DNA of 64,000 nt from UBA2033 sp035345875. Its GTDB lineage: Bacteria; Spirochaetota; Leptospiria; Leptospirales; Leptospiraceae. The DNA lies in NCBI GenBank assembly GCA_035345875.1, contig DAORDH010000002.1, positions 1 through 64,000 on the forward strand. The letters run 5' to 3'. Positions 62,903-64,000 of the stretch are shown here, one piece after another. The number at the start of each line of letters is the position of its first letter. Within the stretch, counting starts at the first letter, position 1. The position numbers and the translations under genes were made by a program. The notes under the pieces are model-generated. The model had not been told where the DNA came from, did no database searches, and worked only from the letters and a program-made list of their open reading frames with translations.

Positions 62903-64000
62903 ATGAAAAATGATACAAATAAAGGCAAGGTTAGCTATACTAGAATCTTATTCTATTTGCTTCTAGCACTAGCGGTGGCATTCAGTGCAGGCTGTGGCAA
63001 AAAGAAAAAGAAAGCTTTTTTCTGGATGGCAGCTCTCACAGGTGGGAATTCCAATGTAGGAACTGGCACAGGCAGTGGTAGCAGTTCCCAAACCGACTCA
63101 AACGGTGTTCCTCTACCTTCCAACTCATCTGACCCATCCACTGCACCAACACAAGAAGTAGCAACCCATGGTCCTGCTACTATTTCTGGAACATTAAACG
63201 CAACCAATTGTAAAAATGCAAGCAACGTGGCAATTGCCTGCTCTAGTGACTCTGGTCTAGATTTAACTCAGATCACAATTCAATTAGTTGATAGCAATGG
63301 AAATGTAATAGCAACCACAACTCCAGATTCAACAGGAAAGTATACATTTAACATTGCAGATTTAAGTAATGGCGATTATCGTGTATTGATTAATACAGGG
63401 AATGGATTAAACTACGCATACCAAGATGTAAATTTTACATACAATCCAGTTAACCCATCTGCTAACACTCTAACCGGTATAGATTTAACTTCATCTAGAC
63501 TTTACCTTACAACAGGTCCAGCAACAATCACTGGAACTGCAACAACACCAGGATTCAAAGATCAAAATGGGAATACAATTGTTGCCGCTGGTCCTATGCC
63601 AAATGGAACAGTTGTTCAGTTAAAAGATGCGAATGGGAATGTGATTGCCACTACTACTACAACAAGCGGTGCTTATACATTCAACATACCGAATTTACCA
63701 AATGGAAATTACAGTATAACCGTTATAGGATCAGGACAATCCAGCAATGGTCAGCCTTTCTCAGATGTTAGTTCTGCTGTTCCAATTCAATTCAGTTTTC
63801 AAGGAAACAATCCAGCGACACCTACTCAGGTGACAATTCCTGGTCTCAGTTCTGCTTGGAATCCTGCTACCTCTGCAACTGCAAATATCTCCAACTGGAG
63901 CATACGCAATGTTGCAATCAGTGGTTCAGATCTTTCTGGCTTTACCGTAAAACTAAAAGATGCAAATGGGAATGTTGTCGGAACTACTACAACGAATGCA
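62903..64000 (+). CDS. Repeat lipoprotein with SdrD-B/carboxypeptidase-regulatory-like modules, cut by the window end
   Basis: The first 366 codons are open to the last base. Start ATG 62903, with GGAGA at 62891-62895. Signal with a lipobox (YLLLALAVAFSAGC, lipid Cys31), then a Lys cluster and a Gly/Ser/Thr-rich linker. From about residue 95 on are beta modules of about 85-125 residues with the signature 'VxLxDxNGNVxATTT ... GxYTFNI': IQLVDSNGNVIATTTPDSTG, VVQLKDANGNVIATTTTTSG, TVKLKDANGNVVGTTTTN. This matches SdrD-B or CarboxypepD-regulatory-like beta-sandwiches of surface adhesins. The DNA of repeats 2 and 3 is close (GATGCRAATGGGAATGT), so unequal exchange is possible. Confidence 0.8.
   Translation, partial: MKNDTNKGKVSYTRILFYLLLALAVAFSAGCGKKKKKAFFWMAALTGGNSNVGTGTGSGSSSQTDSNGVPLPSNSSDPSTAPTQEVATHGPATISGTLNATNCKNASNVAIACSSDSGLDLTQITIQLVDSNGNVIATTTPDSTGKYTFNIADLSNGDYRVLINTGNGLNYAYQDVNFTYNPVNPSANTLTGIDLTSSRLYLTTGPATITGTATTPGFKDQNGNTIVAAGPMPNGTVVQLKDANGNVIATTTTTSGAYTFNIPNLPNGNYSITVIGSGQSSNGQPFSDVSSAVPIQFSFQGNNPATPTQVTIPGLSSAWNPATSATANISNWSIRNVAISGSDLSGFTVKLKDANGNVVGTTTTNA

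Noticed and set aside
1..64000. CRISPR array, rRNA or tRNA genes
   Set aside because: I saw no regularly spaced direct repeats, no cas genes and no cloverleaf-type sequence.

Overview
The window looks like chromosomal DNA of a spirochaete of the genus Leptospira or a close relative. The DNA is very AT-rich. Many secreted proteins carry spirochaete-style lipoboxes ending in NC, QC or HC. There is a DUF1564 gene (a family I know only from Leptospira and relatives), a LipL45-like FecR lipoprotein, a FliN with an N-terminal docking motif, an LpxA gene, and many large PAS/hybrid sensor kinases. The species cannot be fixed from the sequence alone. I found no rRNA, tRNA, CRISPR array, intact insertion sequence or phage.

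Layout. 1-4.1 kb is an eroded accessory patch: a phosphate-selective-porin-like gene with a frameshift at a 7-base homopolymer and an in-frame stop, a small lipoprotein, two small paralogous proteins flanking them, and copies of a hairpin-rich dispersed repeat. 4.2-6.2 kb has rsmE, a zinc-finger membrane protein and an unidentified exported protein. 6.2-7.0 kb is a gap with one gene-like remnant. 7.0-10.4 kb has an AAA ATPase and a lipoprotein, divergent from fliN and a Ca-site-like lipoprotein. 10.4-16.5 kb is a long minus-strand run: lipoproteins, an AI-2E family permease, xseA, xseB and an MFS transporter.

16.9-21.2 kb holds a cNMP-binding/SpoIIE phosphatase and a multi-PAS kinase. 22-27 kb has DUF1564, hemW, a GH3 beta-N-acetylhexosaminidase and a tandem pair of exported paralogues. 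27.2-30.8 kb is a likely signalling group: an M48 protease, a small chemoreceptor-tip-like protein, an ODP-type di-iron metallo-beta-lactamase protein, and a PAS-DHp protein with no ATPase domain. 30.8-33.8 kb is an HxlR regulator divergent from a DJ-1/PfpI protein, an F420-reductase-like protein and a bestrophin, with a clear inverted repeat between them. 34-40 kb is a three-gene sensor-kinase operon.

40.2-45.2 kb has PPK2, LpxA, a decayed membrane gene, a FecR lipoprotein and a peptidoglycan-binding lipoprotein separated by a perfect 22-bp palindrome, and another repeat copy. 45.2-53.5 kb is a minus-strand cluster: a 1104-residue TPR/propeller protein, a PEGA lipoprotein, SerB, an SGNH hydrolase, a small protein and a GPH-type transporter. 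53.6-64 kb has a YD-like repeat protein, a receiver lacking its phospho-acceptor, two ankyrin proteins, a paired active/inactive M16 peptidase, an MBL hydrolase, an O-methyltransferase and the first 366 codons of a repeat lipoprotein that runs off the window.

The strongest lead is the 28.1-30.8 kb group, where an oxygen-sensing-type di-iron protein is translated directly after a truncated receptor-tip-like protein and lies tail to tail with a kinase-like protein that cannot phosphorylate by itself. The HxlR switch, the doubly damaged porin and the structured dispersed repeat follow.
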